From a bacterium (GTDB lineage Bacteria > CLD3 > SB21), in the NCBI GenBank assembly GCA_019695335.1, contig JAIBAF010000006.1, positions 22,833 through 86,832 on the forward strand: 64,000 nt of DNA. Direction: 5' to 3'. Every line of letters starts with the position of its first letter. Position 1 is the first letter of the stretch. The notes under the pieces were generated by a model. The model had not been told where the DNA came from. It was given only the letters and a program-made list of their open reading frames with translations, and searched no databases. A program made the translations under genes and the position numbers. Positions 54,741 to 62,867 of this stretch are shown here, piece after piece.

Positions 54741-55688
54741 TTAATAGTGCGCTAATGACGGAATGGCGAACGTTTCCGTTTCTGTTTTTTGAATTTCGAT
54801 TTCAATTCTTTCGGCCAATTGTTTTCCGGTCAATCGTTCGTGTTCAAGAACATTATGCAGTAAAGCAGGTTTGAACCAGCGATGTTCAAACGCAATAGGG
54901 ACGACGCGCGCAGCATGCACGCGATGCTTCAGAAACAGTTCTGCAACGATCGAATACAAACCGCCGGTGAGAAAATGATCTTCGATCGTTACGATCAACG
55001 GTGTTTCAACCGCCGCATTCAGAATTGCTTTCTCGTCAATAGGTTTCAGTGTTCGTAAATTGATCACACGTACCGATACGCCTTTGGATTCCAGAATATT
55101 CATTGCATCGTAAACTTGATTGAATAACGCTCCGTAGGTAAGCAAAGTGACGTCTGAACCTCGCGAAATGACTTCGGCTTTTCCAATTTCAAAACGCCGG
55201 TCATGCGTGTAAACAGATTTCAATGCATTGTAGCGGATGTAAAACGGGGAAGGGCTCTCGACGATCGTTTTTAAACCTACGATCATATCGTCTTCGTCTG
55301 CCGGGCAAAAAATATTGACATGAGGAATTCCCCGCATCAACGAAACGTCTTCGAGCGCCTGATGTGTTGGACCGTTGCCGTCGGATAAAATGCCCGGAAC
55401 GAAACCGGTCATTTTTATTGGTAAATTACCGATGCCGATGTCGGTTCGTATAAACTCAAAAGCACGCAAAGTCAGGAAGGTTGCCAGGGCATGCGTGATG
55501 ACCGTGCATCCGCGTAGGGCCAAGCCTGCTGCAGCTCCGATCATCGTTTGTTCCGTAATGCCGGTATCGATGAACCGAGGCCCAAGGACGGAGGGTAAGT
55601 TTCGGATCGGCGCGCGGTTTTCGGCCGTCATGATGACATACCGGTCATCGTTTAAGGCGAGTTCTTTGAGAATGTCTTCGTAAGTCAT
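54741..55688 (-). CDS. Transketolase C-terminal subunit (split form)
   Basis: The 315-residue protein covers the pyrimidine-binding and C-terminal domains: FIDTGITEQTMIGAAAGLAL (catalytic Glu in TEQ) and the C-terminal VTIEDHFLTGGLYS. It pairs with the N-terminal half at 55813. Separate from the complete tkt at 12.9 kb. Split transketolase-like pairs occur in sugar and antibiotic clusters as two-carbon or 1-deoxyxylulose-type ligases. A 124-bp gap separates the halves. Confidence 0.9.
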   Translation of the reverse strand: MTYEDILKELALNDDRYVIMTAENRAPIRNLPSVLGPRFIDTGITEQTMIGAAAGLALRGCTVITHALATFLTLRAFEFIRTDIGIGNLPIKMTGFVPGILSDGNGPTHQALEDVSLMRGIPHVNIFCPADEDDMIVGLKTIVESPSPFYIRYNALKSVYTHDRRFEIGKAEVISRGSDVTLLTYGALFNQVYDAMNILESKGVSVRVINLRTLKPIDEKAILNAAVETPLIVTIEDHFLTGGLYSIVAELFLKHRVHAARVVPIAFEHRWFKPALLHNVLEHERLTGKQLAERIEIEIQKTETETFAIPSLAHY

Positions 55689-55812
55689 GAATGGGATAAT
55701 TTTCTAAATAAAATTGTATGTGTAATACTGACAAAGTTACAATTTTATATTAGACGATTATTGCCTGTAGGTTAGAAATTGTTGAACGTTCCGTCACCGG
55801 AGTGTTAAATGA

Positions 55813-56670
55813 TTAACGTGCGACAATGGTTTCTGAGTGTAGCGAAGCACGTTGAGAGGTGTGAAGTTCCGAGAGTAATTGTTCAATTTCGGAATGAGAG
55901 AAATTGCAAAACCAACGATCGGCGCGTGCTTCGATGCTGGGTAATCCTTTTCCACGGACGGTTTCAGCGATAATGACGCTGGGTTTAGATTCGCTGAGAG
56001 GAAGGTTTTTGAATGCACTTTCCATATCTTCAAAATCATGACCATCGATATTCACTGGAACGCATCCAAACGAAGAAAACTTGTATTCCAATGGTTCCAT
56101 CGGTATGAGTTCTTCTGTCCGCATATTGGCTTGAAATAAATTACGATCGACAACGATAACAAGGTTGTCGAGTTTGTAGGCGTGAGCAACGAGACACGCT
56201 TCCCAATTGGAGCCTTCGTTAAGCTCACCATCGCCGACGATCACAACGACACGGTTGGATCGATTGCGTATTTTGCAATCAAGTGCGACACCAACAGCCA
56301 CGGGAAGCAAGTGTCCGAGTGATCCCGAATGAAATTCGACACCGGGGATATTTCTGTTTGGATGCCAGTAAATTGAATCATTGGTTTGAAGGTGGTGATC
56401 AAGCCGTTCGCGTTCCAGCCAACCCATCTCCACGAACATGCCGTACAAAGCGGGCACATCATGACCTTTGGATAAAAAAAGATAATCCCGGTCAGGGCTT
56501 TGAAGTCTATCTTTTGAAATATTGAGAAATTTTGAGTAGAGATAGACAATCAGATCGACACATGATAGAGACGCACCGATAAAACATCCGCCATTCGTCG
56601 CCAAACGAATGACATGTTCGCGAACATTCATAGCGGTAGTTTCTAAATCTTTTTTTACTGCAATATCCAT
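55813..56670 (-). CDS. Transketolase N-terminal subunit (split form)
   Basis: The 285-residue protein is the TPP-diphosphate domain. It has LSKGHDVPALYG, then VGDGELNEGSNWEACLVAHA and DRN as the GDG-N metal motif, and the ATNGG start. It partners with the C-terminal half. Together they should form an active TPP enzyme that moves a two-carbon unit onto a sugar intermediate of this operon, which is inference. It is preceded by the SpsF-like gene (14 nt gap). Confidence 0.9.
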   Translation of the reverse strand: MDIAVKKDLETTAMNVREHVIRLATNGGCFIGASLSCVDLIVYLYSKFLNISKDRLQSPDRDYLFLSKGHDVPALYGMFVEMGWLERERLDHHLQTNDSIYWHPNRNIPGVEFHSGSLGHLLPVAVGVALDCKIRNRSNRVVVIVGDGELNEGSNWEACLVAHAYKLDNLVIVVDRNLFQANMRTEELIPMEPLEYKFSSFGCVPVNIDGHDFEDMESAFKNLPLSESKPSVIIAETVRGKGLPSIEARADRWFCNFSHSEIEQLLSELHTSQRASLHSETIVAR

Positions 56671-56684
56671 AATTGTTTTAGTTG

Positions 56685-57482
56685 TTATAGTGAACGAGTT
56701 TGATCGGATGAAATAGTTTTTAATTCATGTAAGTGATAACGATACCAGTTGCTGCCCAAGTATTTCTCGTTGATGGTCCGGATGCCTGAACGCAAACGAA
56801 GCAAAGTTAAGATGTCTTCCAGCGTAAAATCGGGTTTGTGCGGGTAAAGTTTTTCATAGACGATTTTTATAAAATGAAAATCTTCCGGGTAATCCAACGT
56901 CCACCGGTGTGACATGGAGTAATTTTTTCCTGTTTCCCATGTTACATTGCCGATACGAAATCTTTCCGGATTTTCCCAAAAAAACGGCGTCGTATGCTCT
57001 CGCTCGAAATTTTTTTCGGCTTCTCGATTGGCAAGCTCCAGCAAGAACATCGGGAAAACTTCCACATCATTCCCGTCAGGGTAAGTTGCAGGATGCAGAT
57101 TACTTACAAAATCAAAATCAGCAACGTGTTCAATATAAAACCCAATTACGCGATCGATGATAGCCGGATCAATCAGCGGACAATCGGATGGAATCTTTAC
57201 TACGACGTCCGCGCCCAAAGCCTTGGCGGCTTCATAATGCCGGTTCAACAGGTCGGTTGTATGACCGCGATAAAAATTGAGTTGCTCGCGCGCGCATAAT
57301 TCTGCAATGGCATCGTCTTCCGGCTCGGTAGTCGTAGCAACGACGATGTCGCCACAAAAAGCCGCTCGCTGCATCCGTTCGATCTGACGCAAAAATACCG
57401 GCCGTCCGAGAATGGGCTTCATCACTTTATCCGGAAGCCGCGTTGATCCACGGCGCGCTTGCATGACCGTGACGATTTTCAT
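56685..57482 (-). CDS. SpsF-like cytidylyltransferase
   Basis: The 265-residue protein has the nucleotidyltransferase opening MQARRGSTRLPDKVMKPILG, then VVKIPSDCPLIDP and HRWTLDYPEDF. The branch resembles SpsF and Kdo/Neu-type CMP-sugar synthetases. It probably activates the operon product with CTP. Translationally coupled by an ATGA overlap with the upstream GT-B gene. Confidence 0.85.
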   Translation of the reverse strand: MKIVTVMQARRGSTRLPDKVMKPILGRPVFLRQIERMQRAAFCGDIVVATTTEPEDDAIAELCAREQLNFYRGHTTDLLNRHYEAAKALGADVVVKIPSDCPLIDPAIIDRVIGFYIEHVADFDFVSNLHPATYPDGNDVEVFPMFLLELANREAEKNFEREHTTPFFWENPERFRIGNVTWETGKNYSMSHRWTLDYPEDFHFIKIVYEKLYPHKPDFTLEDILTLLRLRSGIRTINEKYLGSNWYRYHLHELKTISSDQTRSL

Positions 57483-58534
57483 AATGATAAACCCGCGGCG
57501 ACGCGTGAAAAAACTTTTTTTACTGCCGTTTTGTATGAAAGGTTACGAGTGATCAATTGAGAATTGACCGGGTAGTCGTTGTGTAAGTATTTAGTACAAA
57601 CTTCCGCAATAGACTTAGCCGATGTGCCGCCATTTTGTATGGGCGATAAACGTTTGAGCGCATTGACATCGAAGTAGGAGTGCACTTTTTTGCCAAGAGC
57701 GATGCCGGTATAAACTACGGTTGAATATTGCGTGATCAATTCATCGCAGTTGGCGATCATTTCATTGGTATTGCCATTGGTGAAGACCAATGAGCCGGGA
57801 GCATACCGGTTTATTTCGCGTATGGCGCGGGAAAAATTTTCGTTGGGATGTAACTTGAAAATCAATGGCCGTTTGTTGGCGATCTTTACGCAGTTTTTGA
57901 GAAATTTTTTCCTATTGTCTATTTTTAATGTTTCGCGTGCATCCGATGTAGCGACTAAAACGTAGCCGTGGTGTGGAAATGAATTTCGCCGATATTGGTC
58001 AAGGTTGTCGTAATTAGGAATTCCGGTAACTGTGATTTTGTCAGAGTTCACGCCTTTACGCATAAATAACTCACGGTATCCTTCCGACGCGACGCAGAAT
58101 TTATCGTAGGCATGGGAAAGGCCGTATGCCGACGTGCTGGCGAGATAGCGGGGAAGTTTGAGCGATTTAACAAGATAGTACATGAGATTTTCAGGATCCG
58201 TCATTCCTTCCTGAACCAAAATCAGCCGTTTATGCCGGATGTTTTTTTGGATAACCAGATCGGAACACGTGACAACCAGATCATAATTATTGCGAATTCC
58301 GCCAAAATCCAGCTTTACTTTTTTCTGAAGAAGAAAATCGACCGTATGTTGGCGTGAAATGCCGCCGAGCGGCGTAAAATCGAGCAGACCTTTTTGAGTG
58401 AGCCACTTGAGTACGCCGTCGCAATAATACGGCGTAAAATGGCATTCGTGCTCACTAAGATACTGCGCTATCTGGTGCATCATAGTTGTTTGATTGAGCG
58501 ATCCGCAGATGAAAAGGATTTTCTTACTTGCCAT
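57479..58534 (-). CDS. GT-B fold protein, glycosyl or glycerophospho-transferase-like
   Basis: The protein has about 351 residues starting at ATG 58534, where AGGA lies five bases upstream; the longer frame would begin 69 bp earlier. An N-terminal Rossmann domain (KKILFICGSLNQTTMMHQIA) and a C-terminal UDP-binding-like region (LIFKLHPNENF; DELITQYSTVVYTGIALGKK) are reminiscent of CDP-glycerol glycerophosphotransferases and UDP-GlcNAc 2-epimerases. It could make or transfer the operon sugar. First gene of the operon. Confidence 0.72.
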   Translation of the reverse strand: MASKKILFICGSLNQTTMMHQIAQYLSEHECHFTPYYCDGVLKWLTQKGLLDFTPLGGISRQHTVDFLLQKKVKLDFGGIRNNYDLVVTCSDLVIQKNIRHKRLILVQEGMTDPENLMYYLVKSLKLPRYLASTSAYGLSHAYDKFCVASEGYRELFMRKGVNSDKITVTGIPNYDNLDQYRRNSFPHHGYVLVATSDARETLKIDNRKKFLKNCVKIANKRPLIFKLHPNENFSRAIREINRYAPGSLVFTNGNTNEMIANCDELITQYSTVVYTGIALGKKVHSYFDVNALKRLSPIQNGGTSAKSIAEVCTKYLHNDYPVNSQLITRNLSYKTAVKKVFSRVAAGLSL

Positions 58535-58698
58535 TTGATCCTGTTTAAGATAATTTTCAGCTACCGGTCTGTCATTAACATACCGGAAAACGAATTGTAA
58601 CAAGAAAAATGAATTGAGAATAGAATATTGAAATTTCGTTTTCGTGTAATTAACCTTGCATTATTAATTTGTTAACGCTTCGGGTACGGAGAATTGTT

Positions 58699-59328
58699 AT
58701 GGATACGCAAACCGGCGAGACGTTTGATTTTTTTAGGGCGCTTTTTGCAGCGCTGGCGGTATTTGTTCCGATTATTATCGCCTGGCTGCAAAAGAAAGAT
58801 AAACTCCAGAAAACGAAATATTTTATCGACTTAATGCAATCTTACGATCACCTCAAAACAATCCGCGAACATCAGCAATCTCAAGCCGCTTCGCCGATTA
58901 TACTGGAGAAACTCAACAGCCTCATTGAAGATATTGAAGATGAAATATACCGTGAAAATAAATTATCCGATTTACGGCTTTTTCTGTCCATCGTTTCTAT
59001 CGAAATATTTTTTTTCATTGGCATTCTCTTCATCGACTTTTCAGAAGATATCAATAAAATTTTTCTCGGGCAGTCGTATGAAAGCGGTATGTTTTTTCTT
59101 GAAGGTATATTTCATACAACCACTGCAAGAGTGATTCTTCTGATGATTTTCGTCAGTGCTTCTGTTTTTATGACCATTCGTTTTTCGCGGCGTATCATAG
59201 GAAAAACAGTCAAACCGTATATGATCAATCTCAAACTGGTATTGGCGTTTCATGTTTTTTTTGTCATCGTTGCGGTGTTGGTGAGCATTCTGCTTGCCAG
59301 TCTGGATCCAATCGTTCCGTACTGGTAA
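58699..59328 (+). CDS. Hypothetical membrane protein
   Basis: The 209-residue protein starts at ATG 58699 with GGAG eight bases before it. One membrane helix near the N-terminus, a charged helical cytosolic part (about 30-95) with DLMQSYDHLKTIREHQQ, then three further hydrophobic segments. No family recognised. It is divergent from the sugar operon and may be unrelated to it. Confidence 0.65.
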   Translation: MDTQTGETFDFFRALFAALAVFVPIIIAWLQKKDKLQKTKYFIDLMQSYDHLKTIREHQQSQAASPIILEKLNSLIEDIEDEIYRENKLSDLRLFLSIVSIEIFFFIGILFIDFSEDINKIFLGQSYESGMFFLEGIFHTTTARVILLMIFVSASVFMTIRFSRRIIGKTVKPYMINLKLVLAFHVFFVIVAVLVSILLASLDPIVPYW

Positions 59329-59467
59329 TTAGAGAATTTCTTAATCATTTAGTATTCGCCCGGTAATATGTCGATTAAGAAAAAAGGTATATTGTGCTCG
59401 AAAGCACATACTATTGGAATTGATTAAGTTAAATTTTCAAAGCTTCTATTTTAAACGAAAGGGAAGT

Positions 59468-60211
59468 ATGCATTGCTTAGTATGGATGAATATAGTTAGC
59501 CTATTTTTAGGCTCGGATGCGGTCAAGGCTGGCGATGATGAATTTGTTCGGTTCAATTACCAGGCAGCAGCATCCGTATATGAATCCATCCTCCAAAATT
59601 CTCCGGGTAATCCCGAAGTACTTTGGAGACTTAGCCGTGTTTATATTTGCATGGGTGATATCCAGGAAAGCCGAGAACAGCGAGAAAGTATGTATCGTAA
59701 AAGTGTGGAATATGCACGACTGTGTGTGGCGGCGGATGGGAACAATGCGAATGGGTATGCGTGGCTGGGAGCCAGCCTCGGCAGTGTTGCAATGTTCGAG
59801 GGCAGCCGCAGCAAAGTCAAACTTTGCAATGAAATCAAATCTGCACTGGATCGTGCCATTGCATTGGATCCGAATAATGATATTGCGTACACGATCCTGG
59901 GCTCATTTTATCGCGCCTTAGGCAATATCAGTTGGCTGGAAAGACAACTAGCATCGGTTTTTATCGGAACATTGCCTCCAGGCGGAAGGCCTGAAGCTGA
60001 GAAAGCCCTCAAAAAAGCCATTGCCATCGCTCCAAACGTATTACGCCATCACTATGAACTCGGAATGGTTTACTACGACGATGGTAAGAATGATGAAGCA
60101 AAAAAAACATTTGAATACGCCTTGAAACTTCCAATTACTCTTACCAGTGATTATCATCGTATTGAACGTATTAAGAAAAAATTGGTCGAACTGAATGGTG
60201 AGACGAAATAG
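59468..60211 (+). CDS. Secreted TPR-repeat protein
   Basis: The 247-residue protein starts at ATG 59468 (AGGGAAG ahead), giving a signal peptide that ends near DAVKAG. Several TPR-like repeats follow: FNYQAAASVYESILQNSPGN, EVLWRLSRVYICMGD, ALDRAIALDPNNDIAYTILG and MVYYDDGKNDEAKKTFEYAL. The pattern resembles the regulator-of-microtubule-dynamics type TPR proteins found in bacteria. Likely a periplasmic scaffold. Confidence 0.8.
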   Translation: MHCLVWMNIVSLFLGSDAVKAGDDEFVRFNYQAAASVYESILQNSPGNPEVLWRLSRVYICMGDIQESREQRESMYRKSVEYARLCVAADGNNANGYAWLGASLGSVAMFEGSRSKVKLCNEIKSALDRAIALDPNNDIAYTILGSFYRALGNISWLERQLASVFIGTLPPGGRPEAEKALKKAIAIAPNVLRHHYELGMVYYDDGKNDEAKKTFEYALKLPITLTSDYHRIERIKKKLVELNGETK

Positions 60212-60350
60212 TCCATCCAACAGAACTAATTTTTAATAACTCTAATACTTTCTCATACGTTCTGAAGCTTTTTAAATTGCAACTCATCGTGCAAACGCGT
60301 ACTATATGCCGTACAATCCTGTACGACTGTTTCAAAGTCAGCCGGAAAAC

Positions 60351-60376
60351 AAAAAACCCCTCGTAGAATTGAGGGG
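60351..60376 (-). terminator. Intrinsic terminator, minus strand
   Basis: CCCCTC (minus strand of 60376-60371) pairs with GAGGGG (60362-60357) around an 8-nt loop and is followed by T6. It would stop leftward transcripts from the DUF262 and small-peptide genes. On the plus strand it has no T-run. Confidence 0.75.
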
Positions 60377-60424
60377 ATTTGAGTAGACCAGACGGGTCAT
60401 CTGCCGAACTTTTTGGTAGTAGCC

Positions 60425-60497
60425 TTTAGGGATTATTACATGGGATTAACTCAATTCTCCCTTTAAAAATAAATAAGTTATGGCATTAATCCCTAAA
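60425..60497 (+). promoter_or_regulatory. 11-bp inverted repeat flanking start of HTH gene
   Basis: TTTAGGGATTA (60425-60435) and TAATCCCTAAA (60487-60497) are perfect inverted copies separated by 51 nt, one upstream of the ATG (60480) and one within codons 3-6. Either a stem forms in the mRNA and hides the start, or the sites are a loop-forming operator pair. Both fit autoregulation of a mobile-element switch gene. Confidence 0.5.
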
Positions 60498-60725
60498 GAA
60501 CCTGTTTTATCCTGCAAAGAAGTAGTCTGGATTTTCAAAACCGTATTCGGCATGAGCCGGGCTTCATTCTTCCGTCACCACAGATCAAAAATGAAATTCT
60601 TTCCGGTCAATGGTAAGGGTAAAAGCGACCTGCGGATCGCCAGGATTGACGTGGTCGAATACTTCCGGTCATTACGAGAAGGCAACTATATGTTCAACGA
60701 GGTGTATGCGCCAAAATTTACCTAG
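60480..60725 (+). CDS. Excisionase-like helix-turn-helix protein
   Basis: The 81-residue protein has the order SCKEVVWIFKTVFGMSRASF, FFPVNGKGKSDLRIARIDVV and EYFRSLREG, which fits the AlpA/Xis-type winged helix (MerR-like) of excisionases. No Shine-Dalgarno site is seen. It faces the DUF262 gene and probably marks the edge of a mobile element. Confidence 0.6.
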   Translation: MALIPKEPVLSCKEVVWIFKTVFGMSRASFFRHHRSKMKFFPVNGKGKSDLRIARIDVVEYFRSLREGNYMFNEVYAPKFT

Positions 60726-60733
60726 CTCAGACC

Positions 60734-60856
60734 TTATTTCTTTGGAGGATTGTTGCCGCGACCTGTACCAGAAGGCTTACCTGTTGTGCTGGGCCAATTA
60801 GGATTGTTACCACCTTTATTACCGCCGCCTTTGTTTCCACCACTACTCTTACTCAT
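60734..60856 (-). CDS. Small Gly/Asn-rich basic protein (40 residues)
   Basis: ATG 60856 is preceded by AAAGGA six bases upstream and the frame ends at TAA 60734. The product is MSKSSGGNKGGGNKGG with NNPNWPSTTGKPSG in its middle and NNPPKK at its end: low complexity, net basic, one Trp. It ends just 8 bp from the convergent HTH stop and 48 bp after the DUF262 gene. No function is known; it may bind nucleic acid or accompany the DUF262 protein. Confidence 0.65.
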   Translation of the reverse strand: MSKSSGGNKGGGNKGGNNPNWPSTTGKPSGTGRGNNPPKK

Positions 60857-60904
60857 AAAGCGTCCTTTCGACTTTAGATGTGTTATGGTGTATCTAATCA
60901 GGAT

Positions 60905-62593
60905 TTAATATGTAAACGCCTTCTTCATTTCCTCTTTTCTTGCATTCAAAAATTCATCAAAGTTTTCGATCGACCATGAACCTTTTGGAATAAGATGTTT
61001 CTTCCACTCGTCTGGACTCTTAACCGTTACGATCCATTCAGAAAAGGGAAGATTTGACTTGGTTTTGTTTTCAGTACTTCCAATATAACGGAGATTGTAT
61101 AGGGAATTGATCTTGTATGGCGGCACCTTATTCTTTAAAAGTTCGTCCTGCGAAAAAATGTGATCTTGCTCAGGAAGGTTTCCTTTAAATTTTGGCCTAA
61201 AATTAATGGCTCCGTTGTAACAGACTGTCAGAATCAAATGACTTTCGTACGATCCGTGCAGATATTTATCAAAGTCATCAAAATCCAATATCATTTTTCT
61301 CTTCGTTTCCGATTCAATTTTTTCTTCAATCTCCTTAGCTGGAAATGAACTTGACTTTGTAAGATCAATCGCCTCTTTGCACTTATAGAGAATTGTATCG
61401 CTTTGACCGCCAAAAACTCCAGTGAGAAGTGATTTTACCAACCAAGTGCCCAGTTTCGATACATCTTCATCCCGTATGAAATTTTGAGCAGTTCCAAACG
61501 CCTTAAAGTCATTCTTAAATATCCAATAGATTATTGGTATTAAGGCGTTATAACTTGTAATCAATTTGTCATCCAACAGAAATAGCCTGTCCTTAAGAAT
61601 ATCAACCAACAAGGCAATCGAAGGCTCAATGCTCTTTTCCCAATCACGTTTCAGGTTTTCAAGTAAATCAGTTCGAAAGTTTTTTGATTTGTAGCGAACT
61701 TGGTCCAGGTTTGTTGAATAGATCAAGAGAGCTGATTTCAAAAGAAAATCTGTATCAAATTTATATCTGTCTTCATTAATATTATTCAGCAGATACTCAA
61801 ATTTTGTTCTTGCTTCTACCCACTTAGATTTTATTGTCGAGAAAAGTAAATCGGAATATGAAAGCTTTGTGCCGCCAGAATTGGTTCTAACGAAAATATC
61901 CAAAACTTTATCATAGTCTTTCTCCTTTTCAGGATAGTAATACAAAATCTTCTCGTACTTGAGCAGGCGGACTAACTTTCTACAGCCCTTTTTCTGATCT
62001 TTATTTAATTTAATGGCGTGTGGTTGTTCTAATTCCTTTTCGAGAACATCATCTATGTCATCAATATCAGGTATATCATAAACGTTCTTCACTCCGTACC
62101 AAAGCTTCTTCGTGCCTGCCTTTTTGTTCGTTTCAAGAAATGCTTTCCCGTTTTTCTCATTAAAGAACCTGAACTCATACAGTATTCCATCGTCCTGCTC
62201 AGTGCCCCCACTCAAAACATTGAAGTATAAATCGTAAGGCCTGTTCCGAATAATGTAATTTCCTTTCAAGACGAGGTAAAATGTTGTCAGCCTCTGTTGT
62301 CCATCTAACACTAATTGATACTCTTTTGCAGAATCAATCTCTTTGTTCTCGTTGTTTTTTTCTGAACTTTTCGAAACAAACTCAAGCTTTTTGATCTTCT
62401 CTTCTTGAAGAAACTTACCGTCTTGAATCCAGAACAGCATTGTGCTAATCGGATAATCCCTCATGATAGAGTCGAACAAAGCGTAGACCTGTTCGGGCTT
62501 CCAGACGAAATCTCTTTGAATGTCTGGCAAAAAAAAGATTCGGTTAATTTTTTCAACGATTTCTGAAATGGAATATCTAAGATAATCCTGCAT
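60905..62593 (-). CDS. DUF262/HNH (GmrSD-type) protein
   Basis: The protein is about 562 residues. The DUF262 domain starts at the ATG with LPDIQRDFVWKPEQVYALFD, then the nucleotide-binding-like LDGQQRLTTFY. A long helical middle is followed by a C-terminal DUF1524-type HNH motif: EQDHIFSQDEL and NSLYNLRYIGSTENKTKSN. GmrSD proteins are type IV restriction enzymes acting on modified phage DNA; DUF262 proteins also occur in BREX and other defence islands. Frames extending to 62722 or 62746 exist, but the region they would add holds regulatory repeats. Confidence 0.85.
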   Translation of the reverse strand: MQDYLRYSISEIVEKINRIFFLPDIQRDFVWKPEQVYALFDSIMRDYPISTMLFWIQDGKFLQEEKIKKLEFVSKSSEKNNENKEIDSAKEYQLVLDGQQRLTTFYLVLKGNYIIRNRPYDLYFNVLSGGTEQDDGILYEFRFFNEKNGKAFLETNKKAGTKKLWYGVKNVYDIPDIDDIDDVLEKELEQPHAIKLNKDQKKGCRKLVRLLKYEKILYYYPEKEKDYDKVLDIFVRTNSGGTKLSYSDLLFSTIKSKWVEARTKFEYLLNNINEDRYKFDTDFLLKSALLIYSTNLDQVRYKSKNFRTDLLENLKRDWEKSIEPSIALLVDILKDRLFLLDDKLITSYNALIPIIYWIFKNDFKAFGTAQNFIRDEDVSKLGTWLVKSLLTGVFGGQSDTILYKCKEAIDLTKSSSFPAKEIEEKIESETKRKMILDFDDFDKYLHGSYESHLILTVCYNGAINFRPKFKGNLPEQDHIFSQDELLKNKVPPYKINSLYNLRYIGSTENKTKSNLPFSEWIVTVKSPDEWKKHLIPKGSWSIENFDEFLNARKEEMKKAFTY

Positions 62594-62703
62594 AGAATTA
62601 AATTTAGTGCTGTTGGGATTCAAATTTGGAACGTTAAATATATAATCTCCAAAGCACTTAGTCAATAATAACAGAAACCTTACGTCCTCACTTTCGCCAC
62701 GCC

Positions 62704-62796
62704 AGTCCCATACGCCCGCCATCTGAGTCCCGCACGAGTCCCACAAATGGCCTAAAATAGGCCTTCTTCAGTCTCATGTAGTCTCAAATAGTCTCA
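62704..62796. repeat. Phased AGTCYCR repeat array with central palindrome
   Basis: Six copies of AGTC(C/T)C(A/G) start at 62704, 62726, 62737, 62770, 62780 and 62790, giving spacings of 22, 11, 33, 10 and 10 bp, all close to whole helical turns. A perfect palindrome GGCCTA-aaa-TAGGCC (62749-62763) lies in the widest gap. The array is in the spacer between divergent genes and ends 4 bp before the -35 of the rightward promoter. Confidence 0.75.
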
Positions 62797-62800
62797 AAAT

Positions 62801-62830
62801 TTGCAATACCCTATGCCGGGCCTTTATATT
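62801..62830 (+). promoter_or_regulatory. Sigma70-like promoter of terminal ORF
   Basis: TTGCAA (62801-62806) and TATATT (62825-62830) are separated by 18 bp, 38 bp upstream of the ATG at 62868. The three close AGTCTCA repeats lie just upstream of the -35, a typical activator position. Confidence 0.55.
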
Positions 62831-62867
62831 GCATGCGTTGATTTTTTAACAACGAAAAAAAAGAGCA

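Noticed and set aside
62594..62746. N-terminal extension of the DUF262 frame
   Set aside because: It would start with TTG, overlap the phased repeats and add residues before the DUF262 domain. ATG 62593 begins exactly at the domain. ATG 62722 remains a less likely option.
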